The notes under the pieces: model-generated | Databases searched by the model: none | Told to the model about the DNA's origin: nothing | The model's input: only the letters and a program-made list of their open reading frames with translations | Program-made: the position numbers and the translations under genes | Part shown: positions 36,920 to 45,306 of the stretch, piece after piece | How positions within the stretch are numbered: the first letter of the stretch is position 1 | Layout of the letters: each line of letters opens with the position of its first letter | Assembly: GCA_033875315.1 (NCBI GenBank) | Contig: JANRJG010000026.1 | Coordinates: 1 to 64,000, forward strand | Direction of reading: 5' to 3' | Length of the DNA: 64,000 bases | Origin: Candidatus Methylacidiphilales bacterium | GTDB taxonomy: Bacteria > Verrucomicrobiota > Verrucomicrobiia > Methylacidiphilales > CAZTYG01

Positions 36920-39558
36920 GAGGATGCCCTTTCCCGTGTTTCGTCCCAAAGCCTGGGCCCGCAGACCACCAGCATGGCCAGGAACATCCCCGCCGTCATG
37001 GCAGAGAACGAGGCCAGCAGTTGCCATTGTGGACGGCCCGGGAACCAACCCATGACCGCCCAGGCCCCCCCTTGCATGCCCAACCACATGAAGGCCAGGC
37101 AAACCAACCAGAGCCAGTCCCAATGACGTGGTTTGGAACGGTGTCGCGCATCCCACCAGAATCCCGGCAAGGCCCCCGCCACCATGCCCAGATGCATCCA
37201 GCCAGGGGTACCTTTGAGAACCTCGACAAAATGCCCCGGGCTGCAGCCGCACAAGCACAGACCATCGCGGACCGCCGGCCCCCAACCCGCATCCCCCCAC
37301 CATCCCGCGAGCATGCCCGCGTTGCCCGCAACGACCATGATGACAAAGGCCGTCCGAAAGGGATGGTTCAGCCAGTGCTGGCGTTGGCTCCAAAGAAGCA
37401 ACCCGGCCAGCAGGAATCCTCCCAGCAGAGCAGTGGCCCAAAGACCCGTGTATCCACCCAAATAAACCAGTGCCGCCCCTTGGATCGACAAAGCCCCCGC
37501 CGCAAACATGGCCGCCAGACGTTGCCGCCGGAAATTCTCCCCCCCGATGCGTTTGTCTTGTCGCACCGGTTTTTCGCCAGACTCCGTATCCTCCAAGCCC
37601 AAGAGGGCACGGCTCGAAACGGTCAGGCTGGAAGCCAACATCAGCACCGCCGCAGCCACGGGATGAAGCCAGCCGGCCATGGCCAGACCAATGCCCAAGA
37701 AATTGTAGACGGCGGCGATGGCCAAGTTTTGGCGGATTCTCCGGACCACCCGTCGGGACATCCGGATCGCCTCCGCCAAACGTCCCAGATCGTTGCCGAA
37801 CATCTCGGCATCAGCCGTTTCACGACCCAGAGCGGATCCCGAGACCAGGGCCACGCTGGCTTGGGCCGCAGCCATGGCCGGCGCATCATTCACCCCATCG
37901 CCCACCAGGAGCACTTTGTGTCCTTGCTCCTGCCATTCGCGCACCAACGAGGCTTTATCTTCCGCACTCAATCCGGCATGGACTGCGGTAAGACCGAGGG
38001 CCTCTGCAGCACCGGGCCGGTCCCCCGTCATGACAGCCACCCCGACCCCGAGTGCACGCAGGTCGGCCAACACCCCGGGCGCGGATGCCCGCAGATTCTC
38101 CCGCAACAAGGCCAAGCCAGCCAGCACGCCATTGCGTCGGATGACCACCCAGCGACACGCCTGAAGTCCGGGGGAAGATAGCGCTTCTTTCCATTCATCC
38201 ACCAACCTGGAATCCCCGGGTTGCAGAAGGGTCTCATTGCCCAGTTCCACTTCCTGGATGCCTTGCGGCGTCACCACCCGAGCAGCGACTCCACAAGCGG
38301 GCATGACCCGTACCCCGCCCTCGACGACGACCCCCTTGGATTTCGGCCAGACGCGGAAGGCCCGGGCAACCGGATGGTCCATATGGTCCTGGATTGCCGC
38401 CACTTCCGCCTCCAGCAGTCGCCGGTCGGTCCCCGGTGCCGACACCCAATCGACCACTTGCAAATGTTCCTCGCTGAGCGTCCCGGTTTTGTCGAAAACC
38501 ACCCGGTCAATTCCAGCCAGTCGCTCCACGAAGTCGCCGCGGCGAGGCACCAAACCCTGGCGGGCCAGGCGGTTGGCCGCCCCCCAAAGGGCGATGGGTG
38601 TGGCCAAACCCAGGGCACAGGGACAGGCCACCACCAACACCGCCAGACCCCGGAAAAGGCCGGTGGTCCAATCCAGTTGCCAGGCCCAGAACCCCCCGGT
38701 CAACAAGGCCAGCACAAGGACCACCGGCAGGAACCAGGCCACCACACGGTCTGCCTCACGTTGCAATGGAGAAACGAGGGACAATGTGGCCTCGACCGAA
38801 CCCAGAAGACGGTCGATCTCGCGGTTGTGACCATCGTGTTGGGCACGGACGATCAGGGCGGCGTCGATCACTTGGCCGCCCGCCCGGACGAGGTCGCCCG
38901 CACGCCTGACCATGGGAAAAGGTTCCCCGTTCAGGGGGGTTTCGCTGACCCATGCCGTTCCCTCCTCGACCTGACCGTCCACCGGCACCCCCGAACCGGC
39001 CCGAACGCGGACCCGGTCGCCCCGGGAGATCGCGGCCACCGGGACGGTCTCCTCCCCGTCCCGGTCATCCAAGCGCACACAGGTGTCAAAGTCGCGTCTC
39101 AGCCCCGAGGCCGCAGCCAGGACATGGCGGCGTTGGCGTTCACCCACCAGGCGCCCCAGGCTGTAAATGGCCAGGAGGACCGATACGACTTCGTAGTAAA
39201 CACTGCCCGTGCGCGTCAGGGAGCTGACCACCGAGGCCCCGAAGGCGGCCAGCACTCCGGCCAGGAAAAATTGTTCGATGGCGGCCCGTCCCCGCCGCGC
39301 CTGCGACCAGGCCGTGCGGGCCATGGGGAGGCCGACCAGGAGAAAAACCGCCAATGCCGCCAACGCCAACAAGCCGTGAAGGATGAGATAACTCGCGCTT
39401 TCCGGGCGGTCGAGGTTGACCGCCAGACTGAACACCATCGATTGCCCGGCGATCAAAGCTGCCAGACCGAGGCGTAGCCAGTGGCGGGCCTGTTCCTTGC
39501 GGTCCTCTACGCAATGCCCCTGCATGGGAGAGACCGGAGTGCCGCAACAAGAGGACAT
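36916..39558 (-). CDS. Copper-type P1B ATPase with extra C-terminal membrane domain
   Basis: This 880-residue protein starts at ATG 39558. It has the Cu(I) set: CPC (312-314) in helix 6, YN (618-619) in helix 7 and M640-x2-SS in helix 8, plus DKTGT with Asp356, HP (395-396), TGD and GDGVND (553-558). There is no HMA domain. A short Cys-rich start (SCCG, Cys16) replaces it. The actuator loop reads NGE rather than TGE (210-212). After the normal end at about 655, residues 676-870 add about six helices and a CLCGC motif (768-772). Coupling to resB suggests copper export or delivery for cytochrome assembly, like CtpA/FixI proteins. Confidence 0.88.
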   Translation of the reverse strand: MSSCCGTPVSPMQGHCVEDRKEQARHWLRLGLAALIAGQSMVFSLAVNLDRPESASYLILHGLLALAALAVFLLVGLPMARTAWSQARRGRAAIEQFFLAGVLAAFGASVVSSLTRTGSVYYEVVSVLLAIYSLGRLVGERQRRHVLAAASGLRRDFDTCVRLDDRDGEETVPVAAISRGDRVRVRAGSGVPVDGQVEEGTAWVSETPLNGEPFPMVRRAGDLVRAGGQVIDAALIVRAQHDGHNREIDRLLGSVEATLSLVSPLQREADRVVAWFLPVVLVLALLTGGFWAWQLDWTTGLFRGLAVLVVACPCALGLATPIALWGAANRLARQGLVPRRGDFVERLAGIDRVVFDKTGTLSEEHLQVVDWVSAPGTDRRLLEAEVAAIQDHMDHPVARAFRVWPKSKGVVVEGGVRVMPACGVAARVVTPQGIQEVELGNETLLQPGDSRLVDEWKEALSSPGLQACRWVVIRRNGVLAGLALLRENLRASAPGVLADLRALGVGVAVMTGDRPGAAEALGLTAVHAGLSAEDKASLVREWQEQGHKVLLVGDGVNDAPAMAAAQASVALVSGSALGRETADAEMFGNDLGRLAEAIRMSRRVVRRIRQNLAIAAVYNFLGIGLAMAGWLHPVAAAVLMLASSLTVSSRALLGLEDTESGEKPVRQDKRIGGENFRRQRLAAMFAAGALSIQGAALVYLGGYTGLWATALLGGFLLAGLLLWSQRQHWLNHPFRTAFVIMVVAGNAGMLAGWWGDAGWGPAVRDGLCLCGCSPGHFVEVLKGTPGWMHLGMVAGALPGFWWDARHRSKPRHWDWLWLVCLAFMWLGMQGGAWAVMGWFPGRPQWQLLASFSAMTAGMFLAMLVVCGPRLWDETRERASS

Positions 39559-39696
39559 GGCCTGCCAAATTAGCCGAGTACACCCACAACTCAAGTGCAT
39601 CCGGGGTATTAGAATTACGCCGTCGCCTCCTGCCCAACTACTGGCCCCGGCCAAGTTGCAGTTGCTATCGCCCCCCTCTCACGGTAACCCTGTTCG

Positions 39697-40566
39697 ATGC
39701 CAGAACCTGTGCGCATCCATCAAGGCAAGGTGCGTGACGTCTATCGCTGGGAGGATCGCATCCTCCTCGTGGCCAGCGACCGGATTTCGGCCTTCGACGT
39801 CATCCTCCCCACGACCATTCCCGGCAAGGGGGCCATCCTGACCCAATTGTCGCGGTTCTGGTTCGACCGCTTCCAGAACCGAGTTCCGCACCATGTCATC
39901 GGCTACGAACTTCCCGAGGAAATCATGCCGAACGCCTGGCATCACCGGCTCACCGTCTGCAGGCAGGCCAAGACCGTTCCGATGGAATGTGTGGTCCGCG
40001 GCTATCTTTCCGGATCGGGCTGGAAGGACTACCAACAGAGCGGACGTATCCAAGGCCTGACCCTGCCCGCGGGTCTGGTCGAATCCGAACGGCTGCCCGA
40101 ACCCCTCTTCACCCCGACGACCAAGGCCGCCGCCGGTCACGACCAACCCCTGACCGAAACCGAAGCCAGGAATCTCGTCGGTGACGAACTTTATCATACC
40201 CTCCGTGATCGTTCATTGGCCCTTTACCAAGACGCCCACGCTTATGCCATCGAGCGGGGCATCATCATCGCCGACACGAAGTTTGAATTCGGCCACACCC
40301 CGGAGGGTGAGCTTCTGCTGATCGATGAGTGCCTGACCCCGGACAGCAGCCGCTTCTGGCCCTTGCTCAACTACCAACCCGGTCGCTCCCAACCGAGCTT
40401 TGACAAGCAATTCGTCCGCGACTACCTCCTCACCCTCAAGGACTGGAACCAGCAACCGCCGGGCCCGGATTTGCCGCGTGAAATCGTCTCCGGTACCCAG
40501 GCCAAATACCGTGAGGCCTTTGCCATCCTGACCGGCCGGCCGCTCGACTTTTCCGCCAACGGCTGA
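39697..40566 (+). CDS. purC: SAICAR synthase (phosphoribosylaminoimidazole-succinocarboxamide synthase)
   Basis: This 289-residue enzyme joins CAIR and aspartate with ATP in purine synthesis. It starts VRIHQGKVRDVYRWEDRILLVASDRISAFD, the family signature, with VVRGYLSGSGWKDY and FELLLIDECLTPDSSR-like active-site stretches (ELLLIDECLTPDSSRFW). It is longer than E. coli PurC (237) and matches the longer bacterial and yeast-like class. The gene is divergent from the copper ATPase across 138 bases with no recognised regulatory element, and xer follows after 22 bases. Confidence 0.95.
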   Translation: MPEPVRIHQGKVRDVYRWEDRILLVASDRISAFDVILPTTIPGKGAILTQLSRFWFDRFQNRVPHHVIGYELPEEIMPNAWHHRLTVCRQAKTVPMECVVRGYLSGSGWKDYQQSGRIQGLTLPAGLVESERLPEPLFTPTTKAAAGHDQPLTETEARNLVGDELYHTLRDRSLALYQDAHAYAIERGIIIADTKFEFGHTPEGELLLIDECLTPDSSRFWPLLNYQPGRSQPSFDKQFVRDYLLTLKDWNQQPPGPDLPREIVSGTQAKYREAFAILTGRPLDFSANG

Positions 40567-40588
40567 ATCGGGGGACGGTTGCCGCAAC

Positions 40589-41500
40589 ATGACCGACCGC
40601 AATGACCTGGAGGCCTGCCTGGCTTGGCTGGCGATGGAGCGGGGCCACGCACCCAACACCCAGATCATGCACCGGATCGTCTTGGAACGTTTCCATCAAT
40701 GGATGGATCGCCAACACCCGGGCACCGGTTGGGAGAGTCTCGGAACCGCTCACCTTCAGGACTATCTGGCCGAGCAGAAAAAAAGACGCCACGCCTCACC
40801 CGCCACACAAAAGATCGAGGTGGTGGCTTTGAGGAATTTTCTCCGGCACCTCCACCGGGAGAAAAAAATCCCGCGCGACCTTTCCTCCCTCCTCGAGCTG
40901 CCCAAAGTCCCGGCCAAGCTGCCGGAGACCCTGGACGAGACCGAAATCGACACCCTCCTGAAAGTGGAATGGCCCGCCGGGCCGCTCGGCCTGCGCAACC
41001 GGGCGGTATTGGAGACCTTTTATGCCAGCGGCATGCGGGTGGGTGAACTGGTCATCCTCCGGCTTGAATGGCTGGATTTGGATGAAGGAACGGCCCGGGT
41101 CGTCGGCAAGGGCAACAAGGAACGGCTGGTCCTGCTGGGCAGCCGGGCCATCGAGGTTCTCCGCGCCTACCTCAAGGACGGTCGTCCGGCCTTGGTGGCC
41201 TCGCGCACAGGAGGGGAGGTCTTCCTCGGGCGCCACGGGCGGAAGTTGACCCCGGCCCGGATCTGGGGGATCGTCAAGGAAGCCATGCGACGGGCCGACA
41301 TCCGCAAGAACATCTATCCGCACCTCCTGCGCCACTCCTTCGCCACCCATCTCCTGACCCACGGTGCGGATCTGCGCATCATCCAGGAACTGCTCGGCCA
41401 CGCCCAACTGGCCACCACCGAAATCTACACCCACGTCGACCAGGCCCGTCTGCGATCGGTCCACCGCACCTTCCATCCCCGCTCGCGCCATGAAAACTGA
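40589..41500 (+). CDS. XerC/XerD-type tyrosine recombinase
   Basis: This 303-residue site-specific recombinase has an N-terminal SAM-like core-binding domain (1-95) and a catalytic domain with the full set Arg150, Lys174, His245, Arg248, His271 and the nucleophile Tyr280 (LGHAQLATTEIYTHV). Length and motif spacing match chromosomal XerC/D, which resolves chromosome dimers at dif. It sits among housekeeping genes (purC, rnc) with no att-like repeats or phage genes, so a housekeeping role is likely. Whether it is XerC or XerD cannot be decided. The stop overlaps the rnc start by 11 bases. Confidence 0.92.
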   Translation: MTDRNDLEACLAWLAMERGHAPNTQIMHRIVLERFHQWMDRQHPGTGWESLGTAHLQDYLAEQKKRRHASPATQKIEVVALRNFLRHLHREKKIPRDLSSLLELPKVPAKLPETLDETEIDTLLKVEWPAGPLGLRNRAVLETFYASGMRVGELVILRLEWLDLDEGTARVVGKGNKERLVLLGSRAIEVLRAYLKDGRPALVASRTGGEVFLGRHGRKLTPARIWGIVKEAMRRADIRKNIYPHLLRHSFATHLLTHGADLRIIQELLGHAQLATTEIYTHVDQARLRSVHRTFHPRSRHEN

Positions 41501-42200
41501 CCCACCCAATCTGGATCCCTTGCAGGAGGCCCTGGGCTACCGCTTCCAGGATGCCTCCCTGCTTCGCATGGCCTTGACCCATCCATCGGTCCGGCACGAG
41601 GCTCCACGCCGGGGCATGGACAACCAGAGGTTGGAATTTCTCGGCGACGCCGTGCTGCAATTGGCGCTTTCCGAAATGTTGTATAAGAAATTCCCCCGCT
41701 GGGACGAAGGCCGGCTCACCCGGCTGCGGGCTCGCCTGGTCAATCGCACGGCCTTGGAAACGGTGGCCAAAAGGTACGACCTCGGGAACCACCTCATCCT
41801 CGGCCGGGGGGAATTGAAAAACCAAGGTCGCTCCAGAAGTTCGAATCTGGCTGACGCTTTCGAAGCCGTGCTCGGGGCCATCTTCCTCGATGGTGGGTAC
41901 AGCCTGGCCTTGGCCTGGATCGAGGCCTCTTTATCGGCTTGGATCGAGGCCGAAGCCCGGGCTCCGGACGATTTCAATGCCAAAGGCGCCCTGCAGGAAT
42001 GGCTCCAGGCTTCGGGCAAGACAACCCCGGAATACCAATTGCTGGAAGAATCCGGTCCGGACCATGAGAAACAATATGTCGTTTCCTGCCGCTCCGAAGG
42101 ATTGGAAATCGGCCGAGGAACGGGCACGAGCAAAAAAGCGGCCGAAGCTTCTTCCGCCGCCAACGCCCTGGAAAACCTTAAGGGCCTCCCAATGCCCTGA
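41490..42200 (+). CDS. rnc: Ribonuclease III
   Basis: This 236-residue double-strand-specific endonuclease processes rRNA and some mRNAs. The signature reads NQRLEFLGDAVLQ (45-57), with the metal ligands Glu49 and Asp53, and the second site is in LADAFEAVLGAIFLDGG. The usual first Glu of ERLEFLGD is Gln46. A double-stranded-RNA-binding domain covers about 160-230 (GALQEWLQASGKTTPEY and GTSKKAAEASSAANAL). The ATG at 41490 lies inside the end of xer. The gene ends exactly where the convergent barrel gene ends (42200/42201). Confidence 0.95.
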   Translation: MKTDPPNLDPLQEALGYRFQDASLLRMALTHPSVRHEAPRRGMDNQRLEFLGDAVLQLALSEMLYKKFPRWDEGRLTRLRARLVNRTALETVAKRYDLGNHLILGRGELKNQGRSRSSNLADAFEAVLGAIFLDGGYSLALAWIEASLSAWIEAEARAPDDFNAKGALQEWLQASGKTTPEYQLLEESGPDHEKQYVVSCRSEGLEIGRGTGTSKKAAEASSAANALENLKGLPMP

Positions 42201-43049
42201 TCAGAAGAGGCGTTTGATGCCCAGGCTGAACAGATGTTGTTCGAACATGCCGAAATCAGTCTGGCCGGCCCCGTTCATATCGAGGTCGAAATCGTCGGTG
42301 ATGAGCCATTTGTACTCCGCGAACACGGCCCAGTCAGGATGGAAAAGGTACTCGGCACCTCCAACCATTTGGTAAGCCAGATTCGCCTCGTCCTGATCTC
42401 CATTGATCGCTGAACCGGATGTATGGGTCAGAGCTATCCCGACTCCGGGACCAGCGTAAAAGCCGGCCTTGCCCACCTTTGCCTTCAGGAAGGCATTGAA
42501 CATGAAGTAACCGGCATCGATGGAAAAATCACGAGCGACCCCACCAATCGTGGCCTCGGATTCGTTGCGCAAGTAGAACACCTCGGCCTCGAGAGCGCCA
42601 GCCAGGCGGAGTCCGATACCGCCGGTCTCGGTCTGGAATTGCTCGATGGGCTCGTTGTCGAAAGGATACACGTAACCCAATTTGAGACCGCCAACCGGAG
42701 CGATATCGCCGGAGAGAGAAAGTCCCGGGGCATTCACATCGTTATCTTGGGCAATATTCGCTCCCAAACTGGCTCCGATGTAATAGCCGGAGCGGTCGCG
42801 CAGCGGGGCATCCACATTGAAACGGGGCTTTTGCGCTGCCTCTGCTTCTTCCGCTGCAGCAGAAGAAACCTTGAGGCGACTTCCATTCGGTTCGGTCTTC
42901 GGTTCCGAAGTTGACGTCGTCGGAGTGGGCGCGGTATCGGCATGCCAGGGACGCGGGGCAGGTGGAGGGGCCACCTGTTGGGCTTCCAAGGAAACCACCA
43001 TGCCCAAAATCAGACCAGCCGCGATGAATGGAACTTTACGGAAGTTCAT
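42201..43049 (-). CDS. Outer-membrane beta-barrel protein
   Basis: This 282-residue protein has a signal peptide (1-22, GLILGMVVSLEAQQ), a Pro/Thr-rich linker (25-75) and a C-terminal domain of alternating aromatic strands starting SGYYIGASLGANIAQD and ending SLGIKRLF with a terminal Phe, as expected for an 8-strand OmpA/OmpW-like barrel inserted by BamA. The purine-rich AAAGGTGG about 6 bases before the ATG is a good ribosome-binding site. The function is not identified. It could be a structural or adhesin-like porin. Two direct repeats lie upstream. Confidence 0.8.
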   Translation of the reverse strand: MNFRKVPFIAAGLILGMVVSLEAQQVAPPPAPRPWHADTAPTPTTSTSEPKTEPNGSRLKVSSAAAEEAEAAQKPRFNVDAPLRDRSGYYIGASLGANIAQDNDVNAPGLSLSGDIAPVGGLKLGYVYPFDNEPIEQFQTETGGIGLRLAGALEAEVFYLRNESEATIGGVARDFSIDAGYFMFNAFLKAKVGKAGFYAGPGVGIALTHTSGSAINGDQDEANLAYQMVGGAEYLFHPDWAVFAEYKWLITDDFDLDMNGAGQTDFGMFEQHLFSLGIKRLF

Positions 43050-43086
43050 AAGAGTCCACCTTTTACGAATTTAGGCGTAAAAAGTC

Positions 43087-43110
43087 AACCTTTATACAGA
43101 TAAACCTTTA
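43087..43110 (-). promoter_or_regulatory. Direct repeat upstream of the outer-membrane barrel gene
   Basis: AACCTTTA occurs at 43087-43094 and 43103-43110, 16 bases apart, in an AT-rich stretch that also offers a minus-strand TATAAA (43091-43096) as a -10 candidate. The spacing of about 1.5 helical turns could suit a dimeric regulator. The second copy overlaps the rhomboid stop codon. There is no further evidence of function. Confidence 0.25.
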
Positions 43111-43773
43111 ATAACGAATTTCCTGCGGATCGCGTCGCATTCCCACTCCGTATCGCATGCAGAGCCACCCCCCCAGCATTCCCCCGAGATGGGCGGAGTG
43201 GGCGATGAAGCCCGCAGCAGGTACAAACAAAAAGGCTGTGCTTAACAAGGCAAACCCCAACAGGAACCAGCCGGCCCGGAGGCGGAAGGGCAAAAACATC
43301 AAGCCCATGCGTGCCTGGGGGAAAAGCAGGGCAAAAGCGGTCACCACGCCCAGGACTGCGGCACTGGCCCCGACCATGCCCGGGTGGCCGCCTTCCGGCA
43401 CTCCGCACCATTCCTGCCGGATGAATGTTTCCAGGACAAAACCGGCAGCACCGCCCAGTCCGCCGCTGAGGTAGAGCGCCCAAAAGCGTCCCCGGCCCAG
43501 CACCCCCTCCACCGCCCGCCCGAAAGGTGCCAGCGTGGTCATGTTGCACACAATGTGGAAGACCCCCACGCCTTCGAAAGGGGCGTGAATCCACATGTAG
43601 GTGAAGCAGGACCACCAACGTCCGGCCATCAGGCTTTCCCAATCCAAGGGCAGGTACAGGTGGGGCCAATCGGGAAGTTCCCACCATCTACAGGCCAGTG
43701 AACCAGCGGCCAGGAGGATGTTGATCCAAATGACTACCCGAAAGACCGGCCAAGCCGGGGAAGAACCTGCCAT
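43108..43773 (-). CDS. Rhomboid-family intramembrane serine protease
   Basis: This 221-residue protein has six predicted helices and the rhomboid catalytic pair Ser137 in GASA (135-138) and His195 in AHSAHLGGMLGG. An HxxxN motif (His73, Asn77 in FHIVCNM) provides the oxyanion hole, and TYMWIHAPFEGVGVFHI matches the loop before it. It would cut single-pass membrane substrates within the bilayer. It follows the PHP gene by 4 bases and precedes the barrel gene by 58, in the same direction, so co-transcription is likely. The substrate is unknown. Confidence 0.9.
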   Translation of the reverse strand: MAGSSPAWPVFRVVIWINILLAAGSLACRWWELPDWPHLYLPLDWESLMAGRWWSCFTYMWIHAPFEGVGVFHIVCNMTTLAPFGRAVEGVLGRGRFWALYLSGGLGGAAGFVLETFIRQEWCGVPEGGHPGMVGASAAVLGVVTAFALLFPQARMGLMFLPFRLRAGWFLLGFALLSTAFLFVPAAGFIAHSAHLGGMLGGWLCMRYGVGMRRDPQEIRY

Positions 43774-43777
43774 GGAG

Positions 43778-44494
43778 TCACTTCACCGGGGACAACTTGC
43801 GACCGCGCCTGCGACCCAGACGGAAGACGTTGTTCCAGGTCTTTTTGAAGGCATCCTTCGGCGTCATGTAGTTTTGTTGCAAGGCCGGACCGCGCTTGAT
43901 CGCCTCCAACACCGGACGCAAGGCCAGCTCCTCGCTCTCCACCATGCTGTAAGCCACACCCAGGGCCTCCACATGGTGGGCATCACTGCCCGCCGTCATG
44001 GGCAACCCGCGACGTTGGGCATATTCGAAGGCGTAACGGTTGTAACGGCGCAGGGTCGTTGCGGCATTGAACACTTCCAGGGCATCGATCGGTAGAGCGT
44101 CCAAGACGGGCTCGCGGATGCCGGCACGGAAGAGGTCGTAGGGATGGGGCGGGATGGCCAACCCGCCCGCCTGGTGGATCAGGGCCACGGCTTCGGCGGC
44201 ACTGATGCCTTTGAGATCGGGCAGATGGACACCGAGTGCCAGAAGATGGCCGGCGGAGGTGGTGATTTCCTGGCCCGGAATGATCAGCAATCCATCCACG
44301 GCCTGCCCATCTTCGCGCATGTGCCCATGCTGCAGGAAGTAGTCGACGCAAGCACAGGTGTTGTGGTCGGTGATGGCAAAACCATGGAGTCCCAACCGCC
44401 TGGCCTGGATGACCATGTCCTCGGGATCCGAGACGCCGTCGGCGGAAAACCGCGAATGGGTATGGAGGTCGATGTTGAAGGTCACCGGCCCCAT
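43778..44494 (-). CDS. PHP-domain phosphoesterase
   Basis: This 238-residue cytosolic metallohydrolase starts with the HTH motif (FNIDLHTHSRFSADG) and has HGFAITDHNTCACVDY, IPGQEITT, a GGLAIPPHPYDLF stretch and SDAHHVEALG, which supply the metal ligands of the PHP fold. Members act as histidinol-phosphate phosphatases, nucleotide phosphatases or DNA polymerase proofreading domains. This stand-alone form with a basic C-terminal tail (GRRRGRKLSPVK) gives no clue to the substrate. It lies between the LolA-like gene and the rhomboid gene, coupled to the latter by a 4-base gap. Confidence 0.85.
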   Translation of the reverse strand: MGPVTFNIDLHTHSRFSADGVSDPEDMVIQARRLGLHGFAITDHNTCACVDYFLQHGHMREDGQAVDGLLIIPGQEITTSAGHLLALGVHLPDLKGISAAEAVALIHQAGGLAIPPHPYDLFRAGIREPVLDALPIDALEVFNAATTLRRYNRYAFEYAQRRGLPMTAGSDAHHVEALGVAYSMVESEELALRPVLEAIKRGPALQQNYMTPKDAFKKTWNNVFRLGRRRGRKLSPVK

Positions 44495-44552
44495 TTAACC
44501 GCGAAGCGGCGAATTGCGCCAAGGAATAAATCCGGGGAAAGAACGTTCCGGA

Positions 44553-45293
44553 CTACAAACCCGAACCGGGCTCGGCCTTGCGGATTTCAATGTAGGTGCG
44601 CGAAGCCGATAGGTCGCGGCCCGGGATCATGTTCGAGATCTGCATTTCCTTGATCGTGTAGACCGCTCCCACCTTCATCACCCCGTTGACCTCGACCCGT
44701 TTGATCACCGATCCCTCTGGATTATAGGCATCGACACGGAGGACGGCGAGGTACTCCGAACTGATCCAGTAGCGGGCCTTGGCGTAATTGCTCATCACAG
44801 CCGGGACGGCCTCGTAGGACCATGCCGCAAGGGTCTTGATGCTGTCGGCCCCGAGCGGCCGGATCTGGCGCCAGCGCAGAAAGTCGAGGCCCAGATCCTC
44901 GTAGGCCACGTCGGAATCCAGGATGCGGGCCAAACGTTCCTTGCCCGTGACCGCAACCCAGTCCGCGGTGGCGGATTTCCTGCGCTGGATCACGCTGCCG
45001 CTCTCGGTCATGACCACGCGGATCTGCAGGGGTTGCTTCTGGAATTCATAGACCATTTCCCGGCCGCGGGTACGCAGGATGATGGGATGGAGGTTTTTGT
45101 CCGTGCGGACCATACCTTCCAGCCGGAAGTCGGAGAGCTTGGAATTGTCCCAGACCATCTGCTGCATGGCTTCGGGGATCGGTACCGGCTGCTTGCCATC
45201 GGGCTCCGCCCCCAGGGGCACGACGGCCAGAGCCGAAACCACCAACAAACAGAGCGGTTTCACGGCCAGGAATGTTAGGATTCGGGGCTGCAT
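44553..45293 (-). CDS. LolA-like periplasmic lipoprotein-sorting protein
   Basis: This 246-residue protein starts at ATG 45293, whose N-terminus is a signal peptide (about 1-30). The mature part has the beta-rich pattern of the outer-membrane lipoprotein-sorting protein family (LolA-like, Pfam PF17131 style): LGLDFLRWRQI, AWSYEAVPAVMSNYAKARYWIS and YTIKEMQISNMI. Members bind lipidated cargo or lipids in the periplasm. The family call is from pattern memory. It follows cysK by 13 bases and so is probably co-transcribed, but no functional tie to cysteine synthesis is evident. Confidence 0.7.
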   Translation of the reverse strand: MQPRILTFLAVKPLCLLVVSALAVVPLGAEPDGKQPVPIPEAMQQMVWDNSKLSDFRLEGMVRTDKNLHPIILRTRGREMVYEFQKQPLQIRVVMTESGSVIQRRKSATADWVAVTGKERLARILDSDVAYEDLGLDFLRWRQIRPLGADSIKTLAAWSYEAVPAVMSNYAKARYWISSEYLAVLRVDAYNPEGSVIKRVEVNGVMKVGAVYTIKEMQISNMIPGRDLSASRTYIEIRKAEPGSGL

Positions 45294-45306
45294 CGAGGAG
45301 CCGGGC

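Noticed and set aside
40589-41500. The Xer gene as a sign of an integrated element
   Set aside because: It sits between purC and rnc with normal composition and no att repeats or phage genes, so it is more likely a chromosomal dimer-resolution recombinase.
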